Assembly (NCBI GenBank): GCA_965203635.1
Contig: OZ241903.1
Location: forward strand, 930,001 to 994,000
Source of the DNA: Aldehydirespirator sp965203635
Lineage (GTDB): Bacteria > Actinomycetota > Acidimicrobiia > Acidimicrobiales > Aldehydirespiratoraceae
Reading direction: 5' to 3'
DNA length: 64,000 nucleotides
Under the pieces are notes generated by a model. It searched no databases. It saw only the letters and a program-made list of their open reading frames with translations, and was not told where the DNA came from. Positions 51,679-59,772 of this stretch are shown here, piece by piece (position 1 is the first letter of the stretch; every line of letters begins with the position of its first letter). A program made the translations under genes and the position numbers.

Positions 51679-52527
51679 ATGGCCGTTGGCATCGTCACCG
51701 ACAGTTCCTGCGACCTCGGCGACGCCGAACTCGACGGGCTTGATGTGCAGATCGTCCCGTTGTTCATCCGTTTCGGAACCGACGAGTTCGTCGACCGCGA
51801 GCAGATCGCGGTGGAGGACTTCTATCAGCGGATGGCGGCCACCGAGGAGTTGCCGCAGACCGCGGCACCGCCGCCCGGACGCTTCGAACAGGCCTTCCGG
51901 CGGTGCTTGGACGCCGGCTCGGAGGCTGTCGTGTGCATCAACCTGTCTGCGGCCATCTCAGCCACGATGCAGTCGGCGGTGCAGGCTGCCGACGCCATCC
52001 GGGCTACCGATGGCGGCGTCGACATCCGGGTGCTGGACAGCCGGTCGGTGACGGCCGGACTGGGCACGCTGGTGCTGCAGGCGGCTCGCATGGCCACCGA
52101 CGGCGCCGACGCCGACGCCATCGAGAGATTCGTGGCGGACGCCTCCGAGCGAACGCACGTCTTCGGCACCCTCGACACCCTGGAGAACCTCCGCAAGGGG
52201 GGACGCATCGGCGGCGCCCAGGCCCTGCTCGGCTCGATGTTGTCGATCAAGCCCATCGTCGACATCTCCAGTGGCGAGGTGGCGGAGGCCGCCAAGCAAC
52301 GGACCCGGCGCAAGGCGCTCGGGTGGCTGCGCGACACGGTGAGGGCGGCCGCGCCGGTGGAACACCTCGCGGTCATGCACGGCGAGGCTCCCGACGTGGA
52401 CGATTTCTGCAAGATGCTGGCCGAAGTGCACTCCGGCGACATCCGGGTCTGCAAGGTCGGACCGGTCGTGGGCACCCACGCCGGTCAGGGCGTGCTGGGC
52501 CTGGCGTACCAGGTTCCAGCCGTATAG
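51679..52527 (+). CDS. DegV family fatty-acid-binding protein
   Basis: 282 aa from ATG 51679, with GAGGAG 5 nt upstream; the open frame begins earlier but without homology. DegV domain: AVGIVTDSSCDLGDAELDGL, VPLFIRFGTDEFVDREQI, EELPQTAAPPPGRFEQAF, ISATMQSAVQAADAI, VLDSRSVTAGLGTLVL, TLENLRKGGRIGGAQALLGS, ILDISSGE-type segment, VVGTHAGQGVLGLAY. The family binds fatty acids (FakB in Firmicutes). Ends 23 nt before the proposed start of the sigma factor. Confidence 0.9.
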   Translation: MAVGIVTDSSCDLGDAELDGLDVQIVPLFIRFGTDEFVDREQIAVEDFYQRMAATEELPQTAAPPPGRFEQAFRRCLDAGSEAVVCINLSAAISATMQSAVQAADAIRATDGGVDIRVLDSRSVTAGLGTLVLQAARMATDGADADAIERFVADASERTHVFGTLDTLENLRKGGRIGGAQALLGSMLSIKPIVDISSGEVAEAAKQRTRRKALGWLRDTVRAAAPVEHLAVMHGEAPDVDDFCKMLAEVHSGDIRVCKVGPVVGTHAGQGVLGLAYQVPAV

Positions 52528-52550
52528 CCCATCGCTGGGAGCCGGTTTCG

Positions 52551-53150
52551 ATTCGCGACGACCTCGACGACGCCAGACTCACCAAGGCCGCACAGGCCGG
52601 AGACCGGCGTGCTCTCGAGCAGTTGCTGCGGCTCCACCATGATCAGATCCACGCCATCTGCAGGCGCCTGGCCGGCAACGACGCCGACGGACAGGACGCC
52701 ACCCAGGAAGCGCTCATTGCCATCGTCAGGGGGCTCCCCCGCTTCCACGGCACAGCCAAGTTCTCGACCTGGGCCTACCGGGTAGCAACCAACGCCGCCC
52801 TCGACGAACTGCGGAGACGTAGCCGCCGCCCGGTGCCGACGGTGATAGAGGCAAGCGACCGCTTCGCCGGCACGGCCACCGCCGACGACTCGACCGCGGT
52901 GGTGGCACGACTCGACCTTGATGCCGCGCTGGCCCAGTTGCCCGAGGAGTTTCGAGCACCAGTCGTGTTGCGTGACGTCGCCGGCTGTGACTACGCAGAG
53001 ATCGGGTCGATCCTGCGAATCCCCGCGGGAACGGTCAGATCCCGGATCGCGAGAGGCCGAGCCCGGTTGGCGGAGGCGATGCGAGCCAACGGCGGGAACC
53101 ACCACGACGCCGCGGAACGTCGAAACGACGAGGCAAGCAATCATGAGTGA
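52551..53150 (+). CDS. sigM: ECF-type RNA polymerase sigma factor (SigM-like), apparent ATT start
   Basis: 199 aa if read from ATT 52551, with GGGAG (52537-52541) 9 nt upstream. No in-frame ATG or GTG lies between the degV stop and the domain; the first TTG (52623) would cut into region 2. Sigma70 region 2: RRALEQLLRLHHDQIHAICR, DATQEALIAIVRGL, KFSTWAYRVATNAALDELRR. Region 4: LPEEFRAPVVLRDVAGCDYA, IPAGTVRSRIARGRARLAEA. Followed by an anti-sigma gene with an 8-nt overlap, then trxB-trxA-cwlM, the same order as mycobacterial sigM. In M. tuberculosis SigM-RsmA-TrxB context is known. Confidence 0.8.
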   Translation: MRDDLDDARLTKAAQAGDRRALEQLLRLHHDQIHAICRRLAGNDADGQDATQEALIAIVRGLPRFHGTAKFSTWAYRVATNAALDELRRRSRRPVPTVIEASDRFAGTATADDSTAVVARLDLDAALAQLPEEFRAPVVLRDVAGCDYAEIGSILRIPAGTVRSRIARGRARLAEAMRANGGNHHDAAERRNDEASNHE

Positions 53151-54261
53151 CGGACAATTCCGCGAAGACGAACTCGTCTCGGCGTATCTCGACGGTGAGG
53201 CAACCCCGGCTGAGATCGCCGAGATCGAGCAGGACGACGTGCTGATGGCTCGAGTCGAGTTGCTGCGATCGGTTCGCGACTCGGTGGCGGCGCCGGTCGC
53301 GCCCATGCCCGCGGAGCGGCGGGAGCAGGCGATCAGCGCCGCGCTCGCGGTGGCCGATGCCGAGAACACCCAACGACGCGAGGCCAGGATCGTTCCGGTC
53401 CGCCGGCGCCGCGAGACGCTGCTCGCGGTGGCCGCGGCGGCCATCCTGCTCGCCGCTGTCGTAAGTGCGGGCCTGATCGCGAGCAGGGGCGGTGACGACG
53501 AAGCTGAAATGGCCGCCGAGGGTACTGCCGCGGACGACTCCGGGGCCATGGCAGAAGCCGCACCCGCGGCCACCGCAGCCCCGGCCGAAGCCGACATGGC
53601 GATGGCCGAAGACAGCGCCGACTACGAGATGGCAGCCGAATCCATGCCAGAGGAAGAGCCGATGGCCGAAGAAGAACCATCGGCCGAGGAAGAGCCGATG
53701 GCCGAAGAACAACCGATGGCCGAGGAAGAGCCGATGGCCGAAGAACAACCGATGGCCGAGGAAGAACCGATGGCCGAGGAGGCGCTTGCGGCTACGGCCG
53801 ACGCGGAGGGAACCGTCGATCCCGAAGCTGTCGCCGAGCTTGAGGCCGCGTTGGCTGCAGCTGAAGCAGAGTCGGCGATGGAGGAAACCGATGATGCGCC
53901 GACGGCGAGTGCTGGAGAGGAACGGCTCACGGCCGACGAGACGGCCGTGCCGGTCGTCGACCTGGGCGCGTTCGAGAGCCTCGAGTCGCTCTTGGGCGAC
54001 ATCGCAGCGCGCTGGTCCGCCGCGCTCGAGGATGGAGCGACCGCGAATTCCGGGACGTGCTCCGCAACGGTGCACGAGCGGGAACTCGAGTTGGATGTCG
54101 AGACTGGACGATCCTTCATCACCACGGTCGGAGCCGAAGATCCCCTGATCTTCGACGGCCGGTTCGCGCGCCGATCCGACGGCACCGCCATCATCATCTA
54201 CGCGGCCCCACCCGACTGTGAGACCGGGACCTACGAACAGAGCGAATCTGACGGTTCCTGA
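53143..54261 (+). CDS. Putative anti-sigma factor, membrane-anchored, with acidic tandem repeats
   Basis: 372 aa from ATG 53143, overlapping the sigma gene by 8 nt. The N-terminal cytoplasmic part (DELVSAYLDGEATPAEIAEI) resembles anti-sigma domains but lacks the HxxxCxxC zinc motif. One membrane segment (LLAVAAAAILLAAVVSAGLI, about residues 92-112). Outside, an acidic Ala/Glu stretch with a hexapeptide repeat (EEEPMA / EEQPMA) leads to a C-terminal domain with two cysteines (NSGTCSATVHE, PPDCETGTYEQ). Likely holds the sigma factor at the membrane until a signal triggers release. Confidence 0.75.
   Translation: MSDGQFREDELVSAYLDGEATPAEIAEIEQDDVLMARVELLRSVRDSVAAPVAPMPAERREQAISAALAVADAENTQRREARIVPVRRRRETLLAVAAAAILLAAVVSAGLIASRGGDDEAEMAAEGTAADDSGAMAEAAPAATAAPAEADMAMAEDSADYEMAAESMPEEEPMAEEEPSAEEEPMAEEQPMAEEEPMAEEQPMAEEEPMAEEALAATADAEGTVDPEAVAELEAALAAAEAESAMEETDDAPTASAGEERLTADETAVPVVDLGAFESLESLLGDIAARWSAALEDGATANSGTCSATVHERELELDVETGRSFITTVGAEDPLIFDGRFARRSDGTAIIIYAAPPDCETGTYEQSESDGS
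53645..53783 (+). repeat. In-frame 18-bp tandem repeat (hexapeptide EEEPMA/EEQPMA)
   Basis: About 7 units of the type GCCGAGGAAGAGCCGATG, alternating with GCCGAAGAACAACCGATG, so an 18-bp period inside a 36-bp higher-order unit. Lies within the extracytoplasmic part of the anti-sigma gene. Unit number could vary between strains by slippage. Confidence 0.9.
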
Positions 54262-54324
54262 GGCCTCGCTCCAAGAGTGCGTGCCGATATGCGTCCATCC
54301 GTTCGGCCTCTAGGCTGGACGGCG

Positions 54325-54756
54325 ATGGCCGATGCCGAGTCCCCCCACCGCGACCGGCCAGCGTTGAGCCTGGGATCCGACGACTGGCCGGCGACTGTCG
54401 CCGACAAGATCGTCGAGGTCGTCGATGCAGTGCGGGTGCAGACCACCGATCGGGCTGTGTTCCTGCTTCGGACTGTCGTCTATTGCCTGGTGGCCGCAGT
54501 CGCCGCCATCGCGGCCGTGGTGTTGCTCGCCATCGTCACTGTGCGCCTGGCCGATGCCTACCTGCCGATAGGTGCCGGCGTCGGGTCGGCGACATGGGCA
54601 GCCCACGGCTTCATCGGATTGCTGGTCTCCATCATCGGATTCGGCGCCTGGCGAGCTCGTACCGGATCGGCGAGGCCCGTCTATGTGGCGATGATCATCG
54701 ACGCTCTCATCATTCTGGGCGTGGTGCTCTACGGTGTGATCCAGGCGGTGGCCTGA
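54325..54756 (+). CDS. Hypothetical membrane protein (phage-holin-like topology)
   Basis: 143 aa from ATG 54325; an in-frame start exists at 54277. The N-terminus is soluble (DDWPATVADKIVEVVDAVRV), followed by hydrophobic segments VVYCLVAAVAAIAAVVLLAI, FIGLLVSIIGFGAW and YVAMIIDALIILGVVLYGVI. Length and topology resemble actinobacterial putative holin-superfamily proteins. It sits between the anti-sigma gene and trxB, same strand. No function assigned. Confidence 0.6.
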   Translation: MADAESPHRDRPALSLGSDDWPATVADKIVEVVDAVRVQTTDRAVFLLRTVVYCLVAAVAAIAAVVLLAIVTVRLADAYLPIGAGVGSATWAAHGFIGLLVSIIGFGAWRARTGSARPVYVAMIIDALIILGVVLYGVIQAVA

Positions 54757-54794
54757 GACCGCGGCCACGCCTGATTGAGAGGAGCAATGCTGGA

Positions 54795-55808
54795 ATGAGC
54801 CTTGACGACCTCGCCGGGCGCGAGGTGGAGGTGGTAATCATCGGATCCGGCCCGGCCGGCCTGACCGCGGCCATCTACGCGGCGCGGGCCAACCTCCACC
54901 CGGTGGTTCTGGAGGGCGAACCGAGTTCGACGAGTGACCAGCCGGGCGGGCAGCTCATGCTCACCACCGATGTGGAGAACTACCCCGGATTCCCCGAGGG
55001 CGTGATGGGACCGGAACTGATGCAGCGATTCCGGGACCAGGCGGTCCGGTTCGGGGCCCAGATCCACACGGTGAAGGCCTCCCGGGTGGACTTCTCGAAC
55101 CAGCCCTACGGAATCTGGATCGGCGATGTCGGCGCGGATGAACCCACGCTGAGAGCCCGGACAGTGATCGTGTCGACCGGGGCCCAGTCCATCATGCTGG
55201 GGCTCGACCGGGAGGTCGAGCTCGTGGGACACGGACTCTCAACCTGTGCCACCTGCGACGGCTTCTTCTTCCGCGACCAGCACATCGCAGTGGTGGGAGG
55301 GGGCGACTCGGCCATGGAGGAGGCGACCTTCCTGACCCGGTTCGCTTCGCGAGTGACCATCATCCACCGTCGGGATGCACTCAGGGCCTCCAAGATCATG
55401 CAGCAGCGCGCCTTCGACAACGAGCGGATCGACTTCATGTGGAACAGCGTCGTCGAGGAATACCTCGGCGAGTCCACTCTCGCCGGCTTGCGGATCCGCG
55501 ACACCAAGACCGGCGAGACATCGGTGCTCGACGTGAGCGGGTGCTTCATCGCCATCGGCCACCGGCCGAACACCGACCTCTTCGTGGGCCAGCTGGAGAT
55601 GAAGCAGAACGGTTACCTCACAACCGAGCCGAACTCCACCAAGACCGTGGTGGAGGGCGTGTTCGCCTGCGGAGACGTGCAGGACGACTACTACCGACAG
55701 GCTGTCACGGCTGCGGGAACAGGCTGCATGGCCGCGATCGAGGCCGAGAGGTATCTCGAGAGCCTCCACTCGCGTGTGGCGTCGATGACTCGCCGCACCG
55801 GCAAGTAG
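54795..55808 (+). CDS. trxB: Thioredoxin reductase
   Basis: 337 aa, ATG 54795. FAD motif VVIIGSGPAGLTAAIYAARA, GGQLMLTTDVENYPGFPEG, redox CATC at residues 151-154 (TCATCDGFFFRDQ), NADPH motif VVGGGDSAMEEATFL and GHRPNTDLF, and GVFACGDVQDDYYRQAVTAA. Reduces TrxA with NADPH. Just upstream, GAGGAG precedes a four-codon frame ATG CTG GAA TGA whose stop overlaps the trxB ATG. Conserved neighbourhood sigM-trxB-trxA-cwlM. Confidence 0.95.
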   Translation: MSLDDLAGREVEVVIIGSGPAGLTAAIYAARANLHPVVLEGEPSSTSDQPGGQLMLTTDVENYPGFPEGVMGPELMQRFRDQAVRFGAQIHTVKASRVDFSNQPYGIWIGDVGADEPTLRARTVIVSTGAQSIMLGLDREVELVGHGLSTCATCDGFFFRDQHIAVVGGGDSAMEEATFLTRFASRVTIIHRRDALRASKIMQQRAFDNERIDFMWNSVVEEYLGESTLAGLRIRDTKTGETSVLDVSGCFIAIGHRPNTDLFVGQLEMKQNGYLTTEPNSTKTVVEGVFACGDVQDDYYRQAVTAAGTGCMAAIEAERYLESLHSRVASMTRRTGK

Positions 55809-55880
55809 GGTGACCGGGTCAGAACCGTCGCACGGCGACGAGTGATTCGTCTTCGATGATGCAAGAAAAGGGAAGAAATC

Positions 55881-56207
55881 GTGGCAGGACCAACTATCAC
55901 GCTGAGTGCCTCGACATTCGATGAAGAGATCAACAGCGCATCTACACCCATTCTCGTGGACTTCTGGGCTGAATGGTGTGGCCCGTGCAAGCTGATCGCG
56001 CCGATCCTCGACGAGATCGCCTCCGAGCAGGAAGGCAGCCTGACGGTGGCCAAACTCAACGTGGACGAGGCCCCTGATGTCGCCCGCAGGTTCGGTGTCA
56101 TGAGTATCCCGACCATGATCCTCTTCGACGGCGGCGAGCCCGCAAAGCGAATGGTGGGAGCCAAGCCGAAGGAAGCCCTGCTGGGCGAACTCGCGGAGTA
56201 TCTCTAA
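55881..56207 (+). CDS. trxA: Thioredoxin
   Basis: 108 aa from GTG 55881, with AAGGGAAG upstream. Active site WCGPC (Cys33, Cys36) in VDFWAEWCGPCKLIAPILD, cis-proline region GVMSIPTMILFDGGE. Substrate of the trxB product encoded 72 nt upstream. Its final stop overlaps by 1 nt the putative ATC start of the cwlM-like gene. Confidence 0.95.
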   Translation: MAGPTITLSASTFDEEINSASTPILVDFWAEWCGPCKLIAPILDEIASEQEGSLTVAKLNVDEAPDVARRFGVMSIPTMILFDGGEPAKRMVGAKPKEALLGELAEYL

Positions 56208-57184
56208 TCGCGCCCCACGGCCTGCCGCTTCGCCGCGGCGATTCGGGCGACGCCGTCCGCGATCTCCAACGCCGGCTCGCCCTGATCGGCTACCGCACCG
56301 ACACCGAGCCGCAGGAGTTCGGCACCGAGACCGAGGCTTCGCTGCGTCGCTTTCAGAGCGATCGCGGCTTGGTGGTCGACGGGGTCTGCGGCCGGCAGTC
56401 ATGGAACGCCCTCGTCGAAGCCGATCACCGGCTCGGTGATCGGCTCCTCTACTACCGCGACCCGATGATGCGAGGCGATGACGTAGCGGAGCTCCAACGT
56501 CGACTCGGCCAACTCGGCTTCGATCCGCAGTGGGTCGACGGCATCCTCGGACCCCGGACCCACAGGGCGATCCAGCAGTTCCAGCAGAATGCGGGCCTTC
56601 CTGACGACGGGGTGATCGGACGGTCCACCATCGACGCCCTGGACAGGCTCACATCGCGAACCGCCGGCCAGCTGACGATTGCCGAGGTGCGTGAGCACGA
56701 GCGGCTGCGCCACCAACCCACCCGGGTGGAGGGAAAGCGCATCGTGGTGGGAGACACCGGCGAACTGCCCGTGATCGCGCAGGCGATCGCTCGCCGATTG
56801 CGCCAAGTTGGGGCGGACGTCCTGTCGTTCAGCACACCCGACCTCAGTCATCAGGCCCGAACCTCGAATCAGTGGAACGGCGACATATACGTCGGCGTGA
56901 CGCTGGCCGACGACAACTTCGGCGTCTCGTACTTTGCTATGAGCGGGTTCGAGTCGGTCGGGGGTCGGGCTCTGGCCCGACGGTGCTCAGCCGCGCTTGC
57001 GCCCTGGCTCGCTGAACCAGCCCCGACGATGCCGATGCGACTGTCCATTCTTCGAGAGACTCGAATGCCTGCGGTCTGGTGTCGCATTGGACCTGGATCA
57101 ATCGTCGTGCCACGGGCTCCCCACATCGCGCGTGCCCTTGTTGATGCGATCACCGACTGGTGCCTCGACCCGGGATTGCAGTAA
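56207..57184 (+). CDS. cwlM: CwlM-like protein: two peptidoglycan-binding domains plus degenerate amidase domain
   Basis: 325 aa if read from ATC 56207, which overlaps the trxA stop and has GGAG (56195-56198) 8 nt upstream. No ATG, GTG or TTG occurs until 56369, in the middle of the first PG-binding domain (GDSGDAVRDLQRRLALIGY to VCGRQSWNALV). A second PG-binding domain follows (GDDVAELQRRLGQLGF to GRSTIDALDRL). The C-terminal domain aligns in outline with Amidase_3 but has GDTGE where a DPGHGG motif is expected and lacks the later His, so catalysis is unlikely. Mycobacterial CwlM at this locus is a regulator of peptidoglycan synthesis. Confidence 0.8.
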   Translation: MAPHGLPLRRGDSGDAVRDLQRRLALIGYRTDTEPQEFGTETEASLRRFQSDRGLVVDGVCGRQSWNALVEADHRLGDRLLYYRDPMMRGDDVAELQRRLGQLGFDPQWVDGILGPRTHRAIQQFQQNAGLPDDGVIGRSTIDALDRLTSRTAGQLTIAEVREHERLRHQPTRVEGKRIVVGDTGELPVIAQAIARRLRQVGADVLSFSTPDLSHQARTSNQWNGDIYVGVTLADDNFGVSYFAMSGFESVGGRALARRCSAALAPWLAEPAPTMPMRLSILRETRMPAVWCRIGPGSIVVPRAPHIARALVDAITDWCLDPGLQ

Positions 57185-57208
57185 ATATGATACAAATGGA
57201 TTAAATTG

Positions 57209-58075
57209 TCACACAATGAGGTGATAGATCCGCTCAAGGTCGGACAGTCCGCTGAACTGGATGGTGATCTTGCCCCTGCTCTTGCCCAACCGCACCGAGA
57301 CCCGGGTGTCGAGCCTTGTCGAGAGAAGATCCTCGAGCTCGAGAATGCCGGCCTTCAGCTCAGCCGGCGTGGGCGTCTCGTTGTCGGGCTCGGACGATGC
57401 GGCCTGCCCCGATGCCGCGTGGACCTCAGCGACTCTGCGTTCCGCCTCACGAACCGTCAAACCCTCTCGAACGATCTCGGAAGCCAGAGCTTGCTGGGCT
57501 GACTCGTCCTCGAGGGCCAGCAGCGCCCGACCGTGGCCTGCCGAGAGATCACCCTCGACAACAAGGCGCTGCACGGCCGGAGCCAGGTTCAGGAGCCGCA
57601 TGGTGTTCGCCACTGCGGAGCGGGAGCGACCGACCCGAGCGGCGACTTCGGACTGGGTCAGTCCGAAGTCGTCGATCAATTGCCGGTAGGCGGCGGCCTC
57701 CTCAAGGGCATTCAGGTCTTGGCGGTGCACGTTCTCGACCACCGCGGCTTCGAGGGCTCCCCTGTCATCCGCGTCCCGTACGAGCGCTGGGACATCTCGG
57801 AGGCCGGCTCGTTGTGCAGCCCGCCAGCGTCGTTCCCCTGCGATTATTTCATACCCTTCCACAGCTTTACGCACAATTACCGGTTGAACCACTCCAACCT
57901 CAGCTATAGAGGCAGCCAACGACGTCAGGGACTCCTCGTCGAAACGCTCCCTCGGCTGGTACGGGTTCGGGACGATGTGACTGATGTCAATCTCCTGGAA
58001 GATCGAACCGGCTGGATCTGGATCGGTCGGGATCAGGGCTCCCAAACCCTTCCCGAGACCACTACGACGCGCCAC
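57209..58075 (-). CDS. parB: Chromosome-partitioning protein ParB
   Basis: 288 aa from GTG 58075, with AAGGAGG 6 nt upstream, overlapping the parA end by 14 nt. ParA-contact N-terminus RRSGLGKGLGALIP, then the CTPase/ParB domain: IVPNPYQPRERFDEESL, VQPVIVRKAVEGYEIIAGER, RRWRAAQRAGL, ALEAAVVENVHRQDLNALEE; helix-turn-helix LTQSEVAARVGRSRSAVANT; C-terminal dimerisation GKITIQFSGLSDLERIYHLI. Binds parS (59066-59081). Confidence 0.95.
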   Translation of the reverse strand: MARRSGLGKGLGALIPTDPDPAGSIFQEIDISHIVPNPYQPRERFDEESLTSLAASIAEVGVVQPVIVRKAVEGYEIIAGERRWRAAQRAGLRDVPALVRDADDRGALEAAVVENVHRQDLNALEEAAAYRQLIDDFGLTQSEVAARVGRSRSAVANTMRLLNLAPAVQRLVVEGDLSAGHGRALLALEDESAQQALASEIVREGLTVREAERRVAEVHAASGQAASSEPDNETPTPAELKAGILELEDLLSTRLDTRVSVRLGKSRGKITIQFSGLSDLERIYHLIV

Positions 58076-58850
58076 GGAGCACCTCCTTTGCCAGATCGCG
58101 GAATGCTCTTGCCCCCTTGGATGAAGGGTCGTAGAGAATGATGGGCTGACCGAACGACGGCGCCTCACTGAGACGCACGGTGCGCGGCACAACCTGCCAG
58201 CAAACCTTGTCGCCATAGTGTGTCCGGACCTCTCGGGCCACATCCCGTGAGAGATTCGTGCGAGCGTCATACATGGTGAGGATCAGCTTTGTCAGTTCTA
58301 GGTCGGGATTGAGGCTGCGCTGCACCAATTCGATGTTCTTGACGAGTTGAGTCAGCCCCTCGAGCGCAAAGTACTCGGTCTGGATAGGGACGATGACCTC
58401 ATCGGCTGCCGTAAGGCCGTTGATGGTCAGCAAGCCGAGCGAGGGTGGGCAGTCGATCATGATCAGGTCATACTCCGTTGCCGCCCCCGACATGGAGTCC
58501 CGGAGTCTCCGTTCCCTGCTGAAGGCCGGCACGAGCTCGATTTCAGCACCGGCGAGATCGAGGTTGGAAGGCGCGATGTGCAGACCCTTGATCATTGTCG
58601 GTTCAATGATCTCCTCAAGTTCCAGGTCTTGGAGCAGGACGTCGTATATCGACCCGTCAAGCGTTCGCGGATCCAAGCCGACGCCAGTAGTTGCGTTGGC
58701 CTGGGGATCAAGATCCACGATGAGGGTCTTGATCCCCTTCTCAGCAAAGCACGCCGAGAGGTTCACGGTTGCGGTCGTCTTTCCAACGCCGCCCTTTTGG
58801 TTGGCGACAGCAAGGACTCGAGCGTGACTTGGGCCGGCTCGTTCTGTCAT
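58062..58850 (-). CDS. parA: Chromosome-partitioning ATPase ParA (Soj)
   Basis: 262 aa from ATG 58850; GTG 58856 with GGGGAG 8 nt upstream is an alternative. Deviant Walker A VANQKGGVGKTTATVNLS, Walker A' region IVDLDPQANATTGVGL, Walker B LIMIDCPPSLGLLTINGL, VPIQTEYFALEGLTQL, LTMYDARTNLSRDVAREVR. Partner of ParB; moves the origin region on the nucleoid. Confidence 0.95.
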   Translation of the reverse strand: MTERAGPSHARVLAVANQKGGVGKTTATVNLSACFAEKGIKTLIVDLDPQANATTGVGLDPRTLDGSIYDVLLQDLELEEIIEPTMIKGLHIAPSNLDLAGAEIELVPAFSRERRLRDSMSGAATEYDLIMIDCPPSLGLLTINGLTAADEVIVPIQTEYFALEGLTQLVKNIELVQRSLNPDLELTKLILTMYDARTNLSRDVAREVRTHYGDKVCWQVVPRTVRLSEAPSFGQPIILYDPSSKGARAFRDLAKEVLRGAS

Positions 58851-58926
58851 GCCCACGGCGTCAGCTCCCCCTCGCAGCGACTCTCGGGTACGGTCCCATA
58901 CGACCCCCGGCAAGTCAAGCATCCCC

Positions 58927-59046
58927 AGAGGCCGAGCGAATACGTGCGCGAGTCCGGCTCATACGGGCGAGGCCGTGGCCCGAGCGGCCCGTGAGCCAAG
59001 CGAACAAGAGCGGAAATGACACCCCCGCAACGTGAGACGCTCTCAC
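58927..59046 (+). repeat. Dispersed repeat, long form, copy C
   Basis: 120 bp beginning AGAGGCCGAGCGAATACGTG, with the 36-bp core beginning CATACGGGCGAGGCCGTGGC and ending CTCTCAC. It lies between parA and parS, ending 19 bp before parS. Copies C and D are in the same orientation and flank parS plus rsmG. Confidence 0.85.
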
Positions 59047-59065
59047 GCGCCTAACGACTTCCTCA

Positions 59066-59081
59066 TGTTTCACGTGAAACA
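59066..59081. other. parS centromere site
   Basis: TGTTTCACGTGAAACA is a perfect 16-bp palindrome identical to the consensus bacterial parS. It sits between parA and rsmG, about 4 kb from dnaA, as expected for ParB loading near the origin. Confidence 0.95.
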
Positions 59082-59106
59082 GAGAGAAAGATGGAGATGC
59101 GGCCGC

Positions 59107-59766
59107 TTAGCCCAATGGCGAGCGACGCCGCGCCGGGCGGCGGCGGGGAAGGCCCGTCGGGATCGGTCCGAATCGCTTGACCGAGAGGTAGCTGCCGTGC
59201 GGTGTCGTCCAAGTCGCCCCAATCTCACAACCAGTCCGCACCGCCAACCGCATCTGCTGCCAACGTCGGGCGGTCGACGCCGAGACAGAGACCACAAGCG
59301 AGCCGCCTTCGTCCAGCAGCGGCAAGGCACACTCCGCAAGCTCCGGCACTGGGCCGAATGAGCGCGCCACCGCTCCGTCGAATCCTCCTCGGCCGTCGGC
59401 CCGAGCCATCTCGTCCACTAGGGCGTGCTCCACAGCAACGCGCTCCGCGAGGCCCGCCGCGGCCACAGCTCGCTGCGCCATCTCGCACCGTCGTTCCCTG
59501 GCATCCACCAGGCACCACTGCGATCCGGGAAGCTCGAGCGCCAGGAGTACGCCCAAGACACCGGCGCCGGTGCCACAGTCCACGAACCGTCCCTCCGGCA
59601 GTGTTCGCCACTCATCCAGGATGTACCCGCCGGCGTGAAGGCGAAGGGCTTCGATTGAAGCTCCTCCGACGGCGCCGGCCGCCCGCGCCGGCCCCCACGC
59701 CCGGTCGAGGCGCTCCAGAAGTGCTGGATCTACCTCGGCTAGTGGACGGCGCGGAGCCTTCGTCAC
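59107..59766 (-). CDS. rsmG: 16S rRNA m7G527 methyltransferase RsmG (GidB)
   Basis: 219 aa from GTG 59766. In-frame codons extend upstream to 59892, but they run through repeat copy D (PLLFAALTGRSGHGLARM also appears from other copies), so the repeat-derived extension is not native. SAM-binding GRFVDCGTGAGVLGVLLALE, LVDARERRCEMAQRAV, DGAVARSFGPVPELAECALP, LLDEGGSLVVSV. The start is not supported by a clear Shine-Dalgarno; an ATG at 59808 lies inside the repeat. Confidence 0.87.
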   Translation of the reverse strand: MTKAPRRPLAEVDPALLERLDRAWGPARAAGAVGGASIEALRLHAGGYILDEWRTLPEGRFVDCGTGAGVLGVLLALELPGSQWCLVDARERRCEMAQRAVAAAGLAERVAVEHALVDEMARADGRGGFDGAVARSFGPVPELAECALPLLDEGGSLVVSVSASTARRWQQMRLAVRTGCEIGATWTTPHGSYLSVKRFGPIPTGLPRRRPARRRSPLG

Positions 59767-59772
59767 ATGTCT

